This document shows, in pieces, positions 22,798 to 35,062 of a DNA stretch of 64,000 nucleotides. The translations under genes and the position numbers were made by a program. Source of the DNA: Lineus longissimus (Eukaryota > Nemertea > Pilidiophora > Heteronemertea > Lineidae); the NCBI RefSeq assembly GCF_910592395.1, contig NC_088326.1:7075001-7139000 (forward strand), read 5' to 3'. The notes under the pieces were generated by a model that ran no database searches, was not told the origin of the DNA, and saw nothing but the letters and a program-made list of their open reading frames with translations. Within the stretch, counting starts at the first letter, position 1; each line of letters starts with the position of its first letter.

Positions 22798-23210
22798 GAT
22801 TCCAATAACGTCAGTGCAGGTCGAGCCCTTAGCACGATCAAACACTAATAACTGTTCATAAATCAATAATATCATTGTTATCAGATTATCCCGTGTTTTG
22901 CTTAGTCTAGGTTGTTGCTACGTTAGATAATCGAGGATAGCCCTCTGTATTGAGATTTAATACACTCGTCCAGGAATTAAATGTAATATCTTAACCCGTT
23001 TACTTTAACTGAGAACTAAACTCGCATGTCTTGCCATAGTCATCGTCAGAATGTTAATACAATTCTTCTGTTTGTCATGCTTAGTTATTCATATTACAAG
23101 CTTTGTAGCGTGCACTAACGCACTAACTTGAAGTCACGAATAACGGAACTTGTCACATATCATCGTTTTGATTACACTGAATTCCTGACGTTGACGTTCC
23201 CTGTCAAGTA

Positions 23211-24726
23211 TACTCATCAAAGAAGGTTAAGGACCACTTTTTATTTTTAAACATTTTTTTTACAGCACATATGAAGGACCAGAAAATTCCTAAATAGGAA
23301 TGTCCTGTATGACCTCCAAGGCACAGTAATCAATTTCACATGTGGTTTGTTCCAGTTGTTGCATAACTTCTTTCTAAACTTGTCACAACCTGAAAATGGG
23401 TGTTTTTTGTGTGTCAGCTGACCATATAAAGTGGTACAAAAGTCCATGCAAGTGCTTTTCCTTGCATTCCCACCAAGCTCAGACAGCATTCGGACAAGAG
23501 AGATTCCTAGGTGCCACTTGAGTGAAGTAGATGTTGTACGAGCCATAGGGATGCTGGAAGCTGGCTTTAGTCAGCGATAAGTAGCTGAGATGATGGGCGT
23601 GTCTCACAGTGTCATCAGTCGTGCTTAACCAACGACACCGGGAGACAGGGCGATACTCAGAGAAACCCCGTACTGGCCGCCCATCAGCAACAACTGCGAG
23701 GGATGACCGCTACCTAGTGACTATTTGTCGTCGCAACCGCTTCAGTAGTGCTTGCAGACTCAATAACCAATTCACTGCTGCAACTGGGGTGACTGTTTCA
23801 AATCAAACCATCCGTAACCGACTTCACAGAGCCGACATCCATGCCAGGAGGCCACTGCAATGCTCCCATTATCCCCTGCTCACAGAAGAATCCGTCTTAA
23901 TTTGGCTCGTGATCATATGGGATGGACCCACCACCAGCAATGGCGCCGTGTTCTGTTCTCAGATGAGAGCAGATTCAGCCTGGACCACAATGATGGACGT
24001 GTTAGAGTCTGGAGACAACAGTAGATATATTTTGCAGATGGCTGCATCGCTGAACATGACCGCTCTGGTGGAGGCAGCATCATGGTGTGGGGCGGAATCA
24101 GCTACGGTCAACGCACTCGCCTCTATGTGATCCCAGGGGGAGCAATTACAGGTGTGAGGTACAGAGATGAAATCGTGGAACCTTTTGTGGTTCCGTTTGC
24201 AGAAAACACGGGAAAATTTCATTTTCATGGACGACAACGCCCGTCCCCCACACAGCGAGGGTGGTGACACAGTACCTGGCGGATCATGGAATTGAGCGAA
24301 TGGACTGGCCAGCGAAATCCCCGGACTTGAATCCGATAGAACATGTCTGGGACATGATGGGAAGGAGTATTGGAGCGCTTGAGGTGCAGCCAAATGGGTT
24401 GCAGCAGCTTGGTGTAGCCTTGGAGGCTGCATGGGATGCAATTAATGTCAGGGATGTTAATCATCTGATACACTCAATGAGACAGCGGTGTGAGGCTGAC
24501 CATTGCGAAAAAATGACACAACAAAACACCCATTTTCAGGTTGTGACAAGTTTAGAAAGAAGTTATGCAACAACTGGAACAAACCACATGTGAAATTGAT
24601 TATGATTACTGTGTCTTAGAGGTCATACAGGACATTCATATTTAGGCATTTTCTGGTCCTTAATATGTGCTGTAAAAAAAATATGTTTAAAAATAAAAAG
24701 TGGTCCTTAACTTTCTTTGATGAGTG
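23211..24726 (+). mobile_element. Tc1/mariner-type transposon, 1516 bp
   Basis: The ends (CACTCATCAAAGAAAGTTAA type, one base changed on the left) are inverted over more than 35 bp. TA stands on both sides (23209-23210 and 24727-24728). The host repeat is restored when the element and one TA are removed. Confidence 0.92.
23529..24593 (+). pseudogene. Decayed Tc1-like transposase
   Basis: Pieces in several frames line up in the order of a Tc1 transposase. They are a helix-turn-helix start (MLEAGFSQR, stop, VAEMMGVSHSVISRA, stop); a linker with the GRPS motif (TGRPSATTARDD) and NQTIRNRLH; the first catalytic D in FSDESRF (about 23957); VWGGIS; the second D in MDDNARP (about 24230); and the E in SPDLNPIEHVWD (about 24315-24350). 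In-frame stops at 23575 and 23626 and at least three frameshifts make it inactive. The order of D, D and E follows the Tc1 pattern. Confidence 0.88.
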
Positions 24727-24795
24727 TATATTCACGAACTCGCGTGAGAAAGGAAGAAATCCCAGGACCTCTACAACTGACACTTGTAAGCTCCA

Positions 24796-25374
24796 TCTGA
24801 TAGGCTTTCTCGTGGAGATGGAACAAGGAACCATATTGAGTCTTCCTGACACGCTATTAATAAACTCGACGATGACACTTCGTTCACATACATCTCTTAG
24901 CATGACCAATGGCTTAAAATGGTCATGTCGGTTATATGGCCTAGAATTTGAACGAGCGTAACAACGCAAAACCTCGCGTGGCAGATGGTGTGCTACATTT
25001 TGAGGCAAACTGGGGATTGAAACTCGTTTCAAATGGCCGAGATTCTAGGATAATAAAACTGCCAAAGATACCTCTGGAAATAGAAATTAAAACTATGGTG
25101 TTAAAGGATAATAGTATTTGGAACAGGATGGACCCAGTCATGGAACATGGAAACCACAAGTGGTCACATTTCCCTGGGCGGGAGGCTGGCGGGGACGGAA
25201 AAAACCAACCCTCCCTACAAGAGATATTACCACAGCCAGAACTATGGCAAGAACCGCAGGAGCCGCTCCTTGTCACGAAAAGGGCTTGATAATCATACCG
25301 GGTTCCAGTCGAGGTATTCCTCGAGTTTCGTTGGTGCATTACCATGGTAGCGGGCTAAATACTCCACCCTGAAG
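24796..25374. other. Spacer between inverted and direct 430-bp units
   Basis: Overlapping ORFs on both strands (113 codons plus at 24948, 138 codons minus ending 24616) have no recognised domain and run into repeat sequence. No gene is supported. Confidence 0.4.
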
Positions 25375-26985
25375 ATTAGCGGTTAGATGTATATTAAATC
25401 TCAATACAGAGGACTTTGATCGTGCTTAGGGGGTCGACCTGCACTGACGTTATTGGAGGCATGCAGCTCACAAGCGTCAGTTGTAGAGGTCCTGGGATTT
25501 CTTGACAGGGAACGTCAACGTCAGGAATTCACTGTAATAAAAACGATGATATGTGACAAGTTCCGTTACTCGTGACTTCAAGTTAGTGCGTTAGGGCACG
25601 CCACAAAGCTTGTAATACGAATTACTAAGCATGACAAACGGAAGAACTGTATTAACATTCTGACGATGACTATGGCAAGTCATGCGGGTGTAGTTGAATC
25701 AAAGCGGTAGAGATATTACGTTATATTCCTGGACGAGTATATTAAATCTCAATACAGAGGGCTATCCTCGATTATTCAACGTAGCCACAACCTAGACTAA
25801 GCAAGACAAGGGGTAATCTGATAACAATGATATTATGAACAGATTTTAGTGTTTGATCGTGCTTAGTGGTCGACCTGCACTGACGTTATGGGAAGCGTCC
25901 TGGGATTTCTTCCTTCCTCACGTGAGTTCGTGAATAAACTTGTCAACGTCAGAAATTCAGTGTAATAAAAACGATGATATGTGACAAGTTCCTTTATTGG
26001 TGAAGTTTGTGTGTTAGGGCAGGCCACAAAGCTTGTAGCATGAATAACTAAGCATGACAAACGTAAGAATGGTATAACATTGTTACGATGATTATGGCAA
26101 GACATGCGGGTTTAGTGCTCAGTTGAATCAAACTGGTAGAGATATTACGTTAAAATCATGCGGGTTTAGTTCTCAGTTGAATCAAAACGTTAAGTTGCTG
26201 GACGAGTATATTAAATCTCAACAGCGGGCTATCCTCGATTATTCAACGTAGCAACCACCTAGACTAAGCAAAGCAAGGGGTAATCTGATATTATTGATTT
26301 ATGAACAGATTTTAGTGTTTGATTGCTTAGGGGTCGACCTGCACTGCAGTTATTGAAAGCACGGAGCTGACAAGCGTCAGTTGTAGAGGTCCTGGGATTT
26401 CTTCCTCTCGTGAGTTCGAGAATATACTTGACAGTCAAGGAATTCAGTGTAATAAAGACGATGATATGTGACAAGTTCCGTTACTCAAGACTTCAAGTTA
26501 GTGCGTAAGGGCACGCCACAAAGCATGACACAAGGAAGAATGTTACAACATTCTGACGATGACTATTGCAAGACATGCGTGTTTTAATTCTCAGTTGAAT
26601 CAATGGGCTAGAGATACGTTAAATTGCTGGACGAGTATATCAAATCTCAAAACAGCGGGATATCCTGGATTATTCAACGTAGCAACCACCTAGACTGAGT
26701 AAAGCAAGGGGTAATCTGATATTATTGATTTATGAACAGATTTTAGTGTTTGATTGCTTAGGGGTCGACCTGCGCTGACGTTATTGGAAGCACGGAGCTG
26801 ACAAGCGTCAGTTGTAGAGGTCCTGGGATTTCTTCCTTCCTCTCGTGAGTTCGTGAATATACTTGACAGGGAACGTCAACGTCACGAATTCAGTGTAATA
26901 AACACGATAATATGTGACAAGTTCCGTTACTCGTGACTTCAACGTTAGGGCACGCCATAAAGTTGTAGCATGACACAAGGAGGAA
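25375..26985 (+). repeat. Tandem array of about 430-bp units, left array
   Basis: Landmarks recur in order: GTCGACCTGCACTGACGTTA (about 25432, 25869, 26333, 26764), GTGAGTTCGTGAATATACTT, CGATGATATGTGACAAGTTC, GGGCACGCCACAAAGCTTG and TGGACGAGTATATTAAATCT. Nearly four units with many small indels are present. The array ends a few bases before the coding sequence at 26992. Confidence 0.9.
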
Positions 26986-26991
26986 AGGTAA

Positions 26992-29908
26992 AACGTAATT
27001 TATTTGGATTGGATGGAAGGGGAACTTTCCATGGCGCCCGGGCAGAAAGTTAGTCGGGTTATTCAGAGGAAACAACTGTCACAAATTAACATCACTGACA
27101 AATCCAAAGTTAGAAAGGCCTGCAAGGATAACACTTTTCAAAATAGTCCGTCACTGCTTAAATGTGATAAGCGAGTTGACATCCTGTGGGAACTCCTATT
27201 CAACTTCAGACAAACCCTCCCTAGCTGGCAAGGAATGATGCATGTTCTGCATGAAGATATGCACCATCCTGGTCGGTCTTCAGTCACGTATTTGCCAATG
27301 ATTGACATGTATTCTGGAGACATGACATGCATTCTCTCTACACTGGAATATATATGTGACATCGCGTTCAAGCACCACTTTCCGCCTGTCGTCACCTTCG
27401 ACCAACTGCTCTATTGGAAGGCCGCTGAAATCATTGCCGAACCAAGGAACAGCCACTTGAAGACCATCGTGCTCATGCTTGGTTCGTTCCATACCTTCAT
27501 GAATTTGCTCGGAGGGATTGGCACACTTATGTCTAGTACAGGGTTGAACAGCGTGCTAGGTGAAATTTGCGGAGAAAACGCGATAGTGCACATGATGAGT
27601 GGAAAGGCGGTCCAGCGTGCATTTCGAGGACACTTATTGGTGAACAAATGCCTGAATAAAATGGTTGTCACAGAGATGGTCTATGAAGAACCAGACTTGA
27701 GTCCCCTTGTCAGCAGAGCAGAAGACATATACACAGCTTTGATTGAAGAAAAGATGACCATAGACAGTGCTACAACATCAGAGACATTGGCACAGTTGGC
27801 CACCGCTATTGACAAAAAGAGGGATGGTCTCCGTGAAAGGTCAAAAACTAGTCAGCTGTGGTTGAATTATCAGGAAATGGTGAACGTATCGAAGTCTCTA
27901 ATCAAAGCAGATCGCTCCGGCAATTGGCAGATGCCCCTCCAGACCGTGTCCGAATGCTTGCCAATCTTCGCAGCTGCAGGCCTCTTCAATTATTTGAAGT
28001 CTGCATATTACTATATGCAGGAAATGTCCCAACTTGAGGCACGACATCCAAATTTGTTCGAAAGATTTCAACAGGGACACCATGTCATTCGTCGTAGCAA
28101 TAAGTTTTGGGCAGGACTCAGTGCTGACCTCGTGATTGAACAATGTTTGATGAGATCACTCAAGACCTCTGGGGGGCTAACGCGAGGGAGTGGCATGAGT
28201 GAAGAGCAACGTGCCCTATGGACGTTGTCAACTCTAGTCATCTCTGAATACAACCATGCCATGCAAGAATTCAATGACTTATCCTTCACAACCAGTGAAC
28301 AGCATAAAGAGACATCGCAGAGTAGAATTGAAAGAGACTCACGTGATCTGAAGAAGATCTTGTTCAAATTGGACACGTGCTTGCCTTTTTCCGAGGATCC
28401 GTCCTTAAGGAACATTGTAAATGGTGTTGTTGCAGATTCGGAGGTTGATGTACATGAGTTTCATTCAGTTGGAGTAGGAATTATTAGCAAAATGATCGGA
28501 CAGCCTGTGTTCTCAGTGGCTTTCGAGAGGAAGTACAAGGCAAAAACCCTTAGAAGTACCACATCTGAGAAAGTTGCCCCTGACAGGACAATTGATCCAG
28601 GTCCCAAGGATTTTTGGTTGTATCAAAGACAGCAGATATGTCACTGGAAGATGTCATGTTATATGAACTTAGTCCTTTTCCATCTCCACTGTTTGAGGCC
28701 AAGAAAGTCTTTCGGAAACCAGATAAACCTCAACTAGCCCATGCTATTCTTGAACACGCAGAGACAGATTCAAAGGATCAAGACACATCGGAGGAAGGAA
28801 CCACAGCACCCAAAACACAGCATTATGTGCTTGATGGAGGATCTTTGCTCCAGCGGGTGCCTTGGAAAAGGGGCGACACCTACGGCAATTGCGCAGACCT
28901 ATGTGGAGCTTACTGTGAATCGTTTCCCCTCTGCAACAGTTGTATTTGATGGGTACCTCAGTGGCCCTGCAATTAAAGACGACACCCACCAGAGGCGCGG
29001 GAAAAACAACTACCCCGCAGTAAGCTTTACTGAAGAGACTGAGTTTGTAGGCAAGAAGGATGAATTCCTTTCTAGACTAGAGACAGCAACAAACAGAACA
29101 TGATAAACCTCATGAGCCAAAAACTCCGTGACAGAGACTGTGAAGTCATCAATTCTCACGGAGATGCTGACGTTGATATTGTTATGGCTGCTGTTCAATA
29201 TTCAGAGACGCATTCCACAACAGTGATTGGCGAAGACTCTGACCTATTAGTTTTCCTTCTCCATCATGGTAAAGAAAGCAATAAAGACCTGTTAATTCGT
29301 TCAGACAAGGCTAATGCAAATGCCGTTTATCATATCAACAAGTTACAGAAAGTTCTTGGAGAGGAGCTGTGTACATAGTTACTCTTTGTCCATGCGTACA
29401 CTGGGTGTGATACGACTTCCAGGATTTTCGGTATTGGAAAAAAGACTGTTCTGCAAAAGATGAAAGGTGACACCAATTTAAAGGCCTGTGCAAAGCATTC
29501 GTTACTCCAAACCAGGCTGCTGATGCTATTCAAAGTGAAGGTAGAAAAGCTATGACGATCATTTTTGGGGGCAGGCCGACTGATTCTCTGGGATCATTGC
29601 GGTACAGCACCTTCAGTAAGAAGGTGGTGTCCTCAAAATCGTTTGTGAAACCAGAGCGACTGCCACCAACGGAATCATCTACGAAATTCCACAGTCTCAG
29701 GGCCTACTATCAAATTATGGTATGGATGGGACGAGAGATGGGAATGGACCCATGTGAGTGGGTTGGAAGCGTGAGAGAATCATTTATAAGGTGCACCTGT
29801 AGAGGGTATGGGTTACCATGTACTGCAGCATGTGGACAATGTCAGCTTGAAGTATGCGACAACCCATACAATCAGACAATTGAAGAATATGATGACGATT
29901 CCTTGTAA
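26992..29908 (+). pseudogene. Decayed mobile-element gene: helical region, PIN/FEN1-like nuclease, CXC tail
   Basis: The first frame is open from 26992 (just after TAA) to 28737. Its first ATG is 27013, but the family is longer, so the 5' end is probably lost. It carries conserved motifs TFDQLLYWKA, GSFHTFMNLLG, MSGKAVQRAFRGHLLV, WAGLSADLVIEQ and GLTRGSGMSEEQR. After a shift near 28615 the next frame reads LYELSPFPSPLF. After another near 28875 it reads VVFDGYLSGPAIKDD. After a third at 29100 it reads GDADVDIVMAA and GEDSDLLVFLLHH, acidic motifs like those of PIN/FEN1 nucleases. A stop at 29376 precedes HAYTGCDTTS. A final piece has LPPTESSTKFHSLRAYYQ and a cysteine tail (RCTCRGYGLPCTAACGQC). 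I know this arrangement as a multi-copy uncharacterised protein family of invertebrate genomes. The nuclease role is inferred. Confidence 0.75.
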
Positions 29909-30233
29909 GAGGTGATCATTCGGGACATTCTTAGTGACAATCTTACAGGTATGGGGTTGTCCATTGTGGGCTCCATTGGTCTTCTTTGGTAAATCAGCCA
30001 TCTGGCTATGATTTTGATAGCTTCATTGCATTCCTTAAACTCTAAAACCTGGGTGTAGACACCGAAACCATGGCTCTAGAGTGATTAAGAACCAAGATAT
30101 GCCTTTTTTCATTGTCGCGGCGGCCATTTTGGACGCCATTTTGGATTTCTAGGTGACCCAATCACATGACAGTAATTTTGATGGCACCATTGGTTTCTAT
30201 GACCCCAAAAACATGGGTATAGACACCAAAACA
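29909..30233. repeat. Short two-copy repeat downstream of the decayed gene
   Basis: A block reading GATAGC/GATGGC...ACCTGGGTGTAGACACCGAAAC occurs at about 30010-30068 and again, diverged, at 30178-30232. A GGCGGCCATTTTGGACGCC stretch lies between them. No coding sequence. Confidence 0.55.
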
Positions 30234-31147
30234 TTGAGTGAGTTCGTGAATATACTTGACAGGGAACGTCAACGTCAGGAATTCAGTGCAATAAAAACGA
30301 TGATATGTGACAAGTTCCGTTACTCGTGACTTCAAGTTGTAGTATGACACAAGGAAGAATGGTATAACGTTTTGACAATAACTATGGCTTGTTTACATGC
30401 GGGTTTAGTTTTCAGTTGAATCAAAAGAGATTTTACGTTTAGTTCCTGGACGAGTATCTTAAATCTCAATACAGAGGGCTATCCTCGATTATTCACAAAG
30501 CAAGGGGTAATTAACAATGATATTATTGATTTATGAACAGATTTTAGTGTTTGATTGCATAGGGGTCGACCTGTACTGACGTTGATTGGAAACATGGAGC
30601 TGACCAAGTCCGTTGTAGAGTTCCTGGGATTTCTTCCTCCCGTGAGTTCGTGAATATACTTGACAGTCAGGAATTCAGTGTAATAAATCGATGATATGTG
30701 ATAAGTTCCGTTACTCAAGACTTCAAGTTAGTGCGTTAGGGCACGCCACAAAGCTTGTAGCATGAATAACTAAGCATGACGCAAGGAAGAATGTTATAAC
30801 ATTCTGACGATGACTATGGCAAGACATGCGGGTTTTAGTTCTCAGTTGAATCAAAGGGCTGGAGATATTACGTTAAATTCCTGGACGAGTATATTAAATC
30901 TCAATACAGCGGGCTATCCTGGATAATAATCCAGGATAGCCCGCTGTATTGAGATTTAATATACTCGTCCAACGTAGCAACCACCTAGACTAAGAGAAGC
31001 AAGTGATATTTGATATTATTGATTTATGAACAGATTTATGAACAGATTTTAGTGTTTGATCGTGCTAAGTTTGATCGACCTGCACTGACGTTATGGGAAG
31101 CATGGAGCTGACAAGCGTCAGTTGTAGAGGTCATGGGATTTCTTCCT
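30234..31147 (+). repeat. Tandem array of about 430-bp units, right array
   Basis: The same units as 25.4-27.0 kb in the same orientation, beginning within GTGAGTTCGTGAATATACTT and ending TTCTTCCTTGA. With the left array it brackets the decayed gene as long direct repeats. It contains the perfect palindrome at 30882-30971. Confidence 0.88.
30882..30971. repeat. Perfect palindrome, 43-bp arms, 4-base centre
   Basis: TGGACGAGTATATTAAATCT...CCTGGAT is followed by AATA and then its exact inverse. In normal units the sequence after CTATCCTGGAT continues TATTCAACGTAG, so this is an inverted duplication of one unit segment, not a standard part of the unit. Confidence 0.95.
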
Positions 31148-31924
31148 TGATTAACATTAAACGTATTTCGCTATTAGGAGTCTTATCCACATCTACTAGA
31201 GATTTTCTTTTTAAGTTAGATATTACACAAGCACAACAACCTTCGACAAACCACAGGTCAAATTGATTAGGAGAAGTTGTAGGTGTAGTTAGACTGTACA
31301 TTTAATCGTTCATGTACAGGGTTCTACATTCTTTTGTTTTTTTATTTGGGTAAAGATATCATCAAATTTCTGCATGTAAATACCCATTGTGCCAATTTCA
31401 CAATGCCACAATGATTTAAGCCAAAGCGTCATGCCCTTTACTGATGATTTCAATTTGATATTGAGATTGCATTGTTAGCGGGTTGCTAACAATGCAAATC
31501 TCAGTTTCTACTGGAGTATTGCCTTTGAGGTGTGTTTAAACTGAAGATATTGTATTTGCTCCAAGGGTTGGTCAGTTTAAGATCACAACATTTAATCTAG
31601 AGGATTGGGCATTCATTTTGGACAGATTGAAGTTTGAGCAAGCCCAAAATTGTGTCTTGATTGTGATGGCGACATCTGCATGACCGTGCGGCTGCCCAAC
31701 ACTTTGTAACCAGGGAGAAGTTGGTGTGACCAACTACTCCCTGGTTCAAATTGTAGAACCAAGGTGAATCCCAACTACTGATAGTCCCAGAAATTAGCAG
31801 ACACAACTCATCATAATGCTGATGATTACATGTTTGGACTAATATAATACTGTTACATCACTAATTTAATACCGGAGAGAGTAATCGGCCAGGGATGTGC
31901 AAGCCCATCCTGGTTGCGTTTTCG
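31148..31924. other. No gene seen
   Basis: A short inverted repeat (GAGAAGTTGGTGTGACCAACTACTCCCTGGTT region, about 31706-31745; also GCATTGTTAGCGGGTTGCTAACAATGC at about 31467-31495) is the only structure. No credible ORF. Confidence 0.5.
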
Positions 31925-34615
31925 ATTCACTGCGCTGCTTGAAATGACTGTCGTTTTATACGCGTTCATAGAATGTGCAAACATTTGTGTGTAATCTTAC
32001 TTTGAGTGGCTTCCAGTGGGCAACTGCAGAAAAGTCATTTTTCTTTGCTGTGTACGTGAATATTAGAGCGTTCGTTTTCCTGTGGCTTGCTGGATTGTGA
32101 AATCAAAGCGCATCGAAGCTCTGGTTCATTCGGATCGTTGCGAGGTATATCATATTACTCAACATGTGTATCGGAGTTATGAAACCTGATAAATGTCAAC
32201 TTAAAACTGAACTGCATGCACCGCATGCGGCAATAGTAAGAAGTTCAGACGACCGAAAGGCCCTTCTGAATACGGCCTGAAAAATGATTGACCTCGAATG
32301 CTTCGATGTGCTTTTATCACAAACCAAACCGTGGGACGATGCGGACCTTCACAGAAAATTCTGGAGGAAAAAAGGTGCTCTCATCGGGATTCGAACTCGA
32401 GACCTCTGGTTTTATTTGCCAACACTCTTATCCTCTAGGCCATTGCGCTGTTTGTAACGACTGTCGCATTTGTGTGTAATCTTACGTTGAGTGGCTTCCA
32501 GTGGGCAACTGCAGGAAAGTCATTTTTCTTTGCTGTGTACGTGAATATTAGAGCGTTCGTTTTCCTGTGGCTTGCTGGATTGTGAAATCAAAGCGCATCG
32601 AAGCTCTGGTTCATTCGGATCGTTGCGAGGTATATCATATCACTCAACATGTGTATCGGAGATAAAACCTGATAAATGTCAACTTAAAACTGAACTGCAT
32701 GCACCGCATGCGGCAATAGTAAGAAGTCAGACGACCGAAAGGCCCTTCTGAATACGGCCTGAAACATGATAGACCTCAAATGCTTCGATGTGCTTTGATT
32801 TCACAAACGCAAGCCATGGGACGATCCGTAGACACAGAGTATTCGGAAAAAATAAAAAGGTCTTCTCATCGGGGCCTGAACTCGAGACCTTTGGTTTTAT
32901 TTACCAACACTCTTATCCTCTAGGCCACTGCGCTGCTTGTAATGACTGTCGCATTTGTGTGTAATCTTACTTTGAGTGGCTTCCAGTGGGCAACTGCAGG
33001 GAAGTCATTTTTTCTTTGCTGTACGTGAATATTACTTGTGAAATCAAAGCGCATCGAAGCTCTGGTTCATTCGGATTGTTGCGAGGTATATCACATCACT
33101 CAACATGTGTATCGGAGTTATAAAACCTGATAAATGTCAACTTAAAACTGAACTGCATGCACCGCATGCGGCAATAGTAAGAAGTTCAGACGACCGAAAG
33201 GCCCTTCTGAATACGGCATGAAAGATGATTGACCTCGAATGCTTCGATGTGCTTTTATCACAAACCAAGCCGTGGGACGATGCGGACCTTCACAGAAAAT
33301 TCTGGAGGAAAAAAGATCCTCTCATCGGGACTCGAACTCGAGACCTCTGGTTTTATTTGCTAACACTCTTATCCTCTAGGCCATTGCGCTGCTTGTAGCG
33401 ACTGTCGCATTTGTGTGTAATCTTACGTTGAGTGGCTTCCAGTGGGCAACTGCAGGAAAGTCATTTTTCTTTGCTGTGTACGTGAATATTAGAGCGTTCG
33501 TTTTCCTGTGGCTTGCTGGATTGTGAAATCAAAGCGCATCGAAGCTCTGGTTCATTCGGATCGTTGCGAGGTATATCATATCACTCAACATGTGTATCGG
33601 AGATAAAACCTGATAAATGTCAACTTAAAACTGAACTGCATGCACCGCATGCGGCAATAGTAAGAAGTTCAGACGACCGAAAGGCCCTTCTGAATACGGC
33701 ATGAAACATGATAGACCTCCAATGTTTCGATGTGCTTTAATTTCACAAACCAAGCCCTGGGACGATGCGGACCTTCACAGAGAATTCTGGAGGAAAAAAA
33801 TAAAAAGGTCCTCTCATCGGGACTCGAACTCGAGACCTCTGGTTTTATTTGCCAACACTCTTATCCTCCAGGCCACTGCGCTGCTTGTAATGACTGTCGC
33901 ATTTGTGTGTAATCTTACTTTGAGTGGCTTCCAGTGGGCAACTGCAGGAAAGTCATTTTTCTTTGCTGTGTACATGAATATTAGAGCGTTCGTTTTCCTG
34001 TGGCTTGCTGGATTGTGAAATCAAAGCGCATCGAAGCTCTGATTCATTCGGATTGTTGCGAGGTATATCACATCACTCAACATGTGTATCGGAGTTATAA
34101 AACCTGATAAATGTCAACTTATAAAACTGAACTGCATGCACCGCATGCGGCAATAGTAAGAAGTTCAGACGACCAAAAGGCCCTTCTGAATACGGCTTGA
34201 AAGATGATTGACCTCCAATGCTTCGATGTGCTTTTATCACAAACCAAACCGTGGGACGATGCGGACCTTCACAGAAAATTCTGGAGGAAAAAAGGTCCTC
34301 TCATCGGGATTCGAACTCGAGACCTCTGGTTTTATTTGCCAACACTCTTATCCTCTAGGCCATTGCGCTGTTTGTAATGACTGTCGCATTTGTGTGTAAT
34401 CTTACGTTGAGTGGCTTCCAGTGGGCAACTGCAGGAAAGTCATTTTTCTTTGCTGTACGTGAATATTAGAACGTTCGTTTTCCTGTGGCTTGCTGGTTTG
34501 TGAAATCAAAGCGCATCGAAGCAGTAGAGGTCTATTATGTTTCAGGCCGTATTCAGAAGGGTCTTTCTATTGCCGCGTGGGGTGCTCTGATTTTGTGCAT
34601 GCAGTTCAGCTTTAA
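31925..34615. repeat. Higher-order ABABA array with tRNA-like segments
   Basis: Five related units of about 460-490 bp alternate between two types. Type A reads CTTTTATCACAAACCAA before the tRNA-like block (near 32310, 33250, 34230). Type B reads CTTTGATTTCACAAACG or a variant with an A/T-rich AAATAAAAAGG (near 32790, 33735). The A-A spacing is about 960 bp. After the last unit an inverted, diverged piece (34525-34615, TTTCAGGCCGTATTCAGAAG) closes the array. ORFs of 60-105 codons inside are not conserved proteins. Confidence 0.85.
32386..34370 (-). repeat. Five tRNA-derived (SINE-type) segments
   Basis: On the minus strand each segment reads GCGCAATGGCCTAGAGGATA (A-box-like), AAGAGTGTTGGC, then GGTCTCGAGTTCGAATCCCG (B-box GTTCGAATC). 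Copies: 32386-32450, 32868-32936, 33326-33391, 33819-33883, 34306-34370. The anticodon stem is poor (loop of about 9) and the acceptor stem does not close, so these are tRNA-derived SINE heads rather than tRNA genes. Internal pol III promoter boxes are well kept in four of the five. Confidence 0.7.
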
Positions 34616-34693
34616 TCCATTGAATTTGCAAAACCCTTGGGGTAGTTTTTTCCCAGGAAAAAAACCCAAGCCATGTTATATTTGATCATTTTC

Positions 34694-34699
34694 TTTATT
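34694..34699 (-). terminator. RPLP0: RPLP0 poly(A) signal AATAAA
   Basis: AATAAA on the minus strand, about 217 bp after the stop codon, gives a 3' UTR of about 230-240 nt. Confidence 0.7.
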
Positions 34700-34915
34700 T
34701 CATACATTATCCTTAATGCCATGGGTGGGCATAGACAGGTTATGAATTTACAATCTTATCCTGGAAATCCAACAACATCAGTGATCATTGGTAAAGGTTG
34801 AGAAATGTTATCTGTAGTCAAATACCAACTATACCTAACTAATAGAAGAGTATTTTAAAGGCCAATTATTCTACACCCTTAAGGTTATCTGGACACCAGT
34901 TTAAAGATTGCGATT

Positions 34916-35062
34916 TTAATCGAAGAGACCAAAGCCCATGTCATCATCAGACTCCTCCTCGCTTTCTTCTTTCTTCTCCTCCTCCTTTGGTGCATCTCCA
35001 GCTGCTGCTGTCGGGGCAGCAGCCACTGCAAACTTCGATGGATCCGCAAGGTACTCCTTTGT
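34916..35062 (-). CDS. RPLP0: RPLP0 exon 7 with stop
   Basis: Acceptor CTCCTTTCAG; residues 267-314, [19 protein letters not shown], acidic hinge, then [10 protein letters not shown] and TAA (34916-34918). Confidence 0.98.
   Translation of the reverse strand, partial: TKEYLADPSKFAVAAAPTAAAGDAPKEEEKKEESEEESDDDMGFGLFD

Larger units (their letters stand above)
22798..24795 (-). repeat. 430-bp family unit, inverted relative to the main array, split by Tc1
   Basis: 22798-23210 and 24727-24795 together make about one unit in reverse orientation to 25.4-27.0 kb. The join GTCAAG-TA-TATTCACG is exactly what uninterrupted copies show. Confidence 0.85.

Noticed and set aside
27004-27012. Start codon at 27004 for the 577-codon frame
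   Set aside because: It is TTG; the frame is open from 26992 and the family is longer, so the true start is probably missing.
32386-34370. A cluster of five true tRNA genes
   Set aside because: Anticodon and acceptor stems do not close properly and the segments sit at fixed places in a longer repeat unit.
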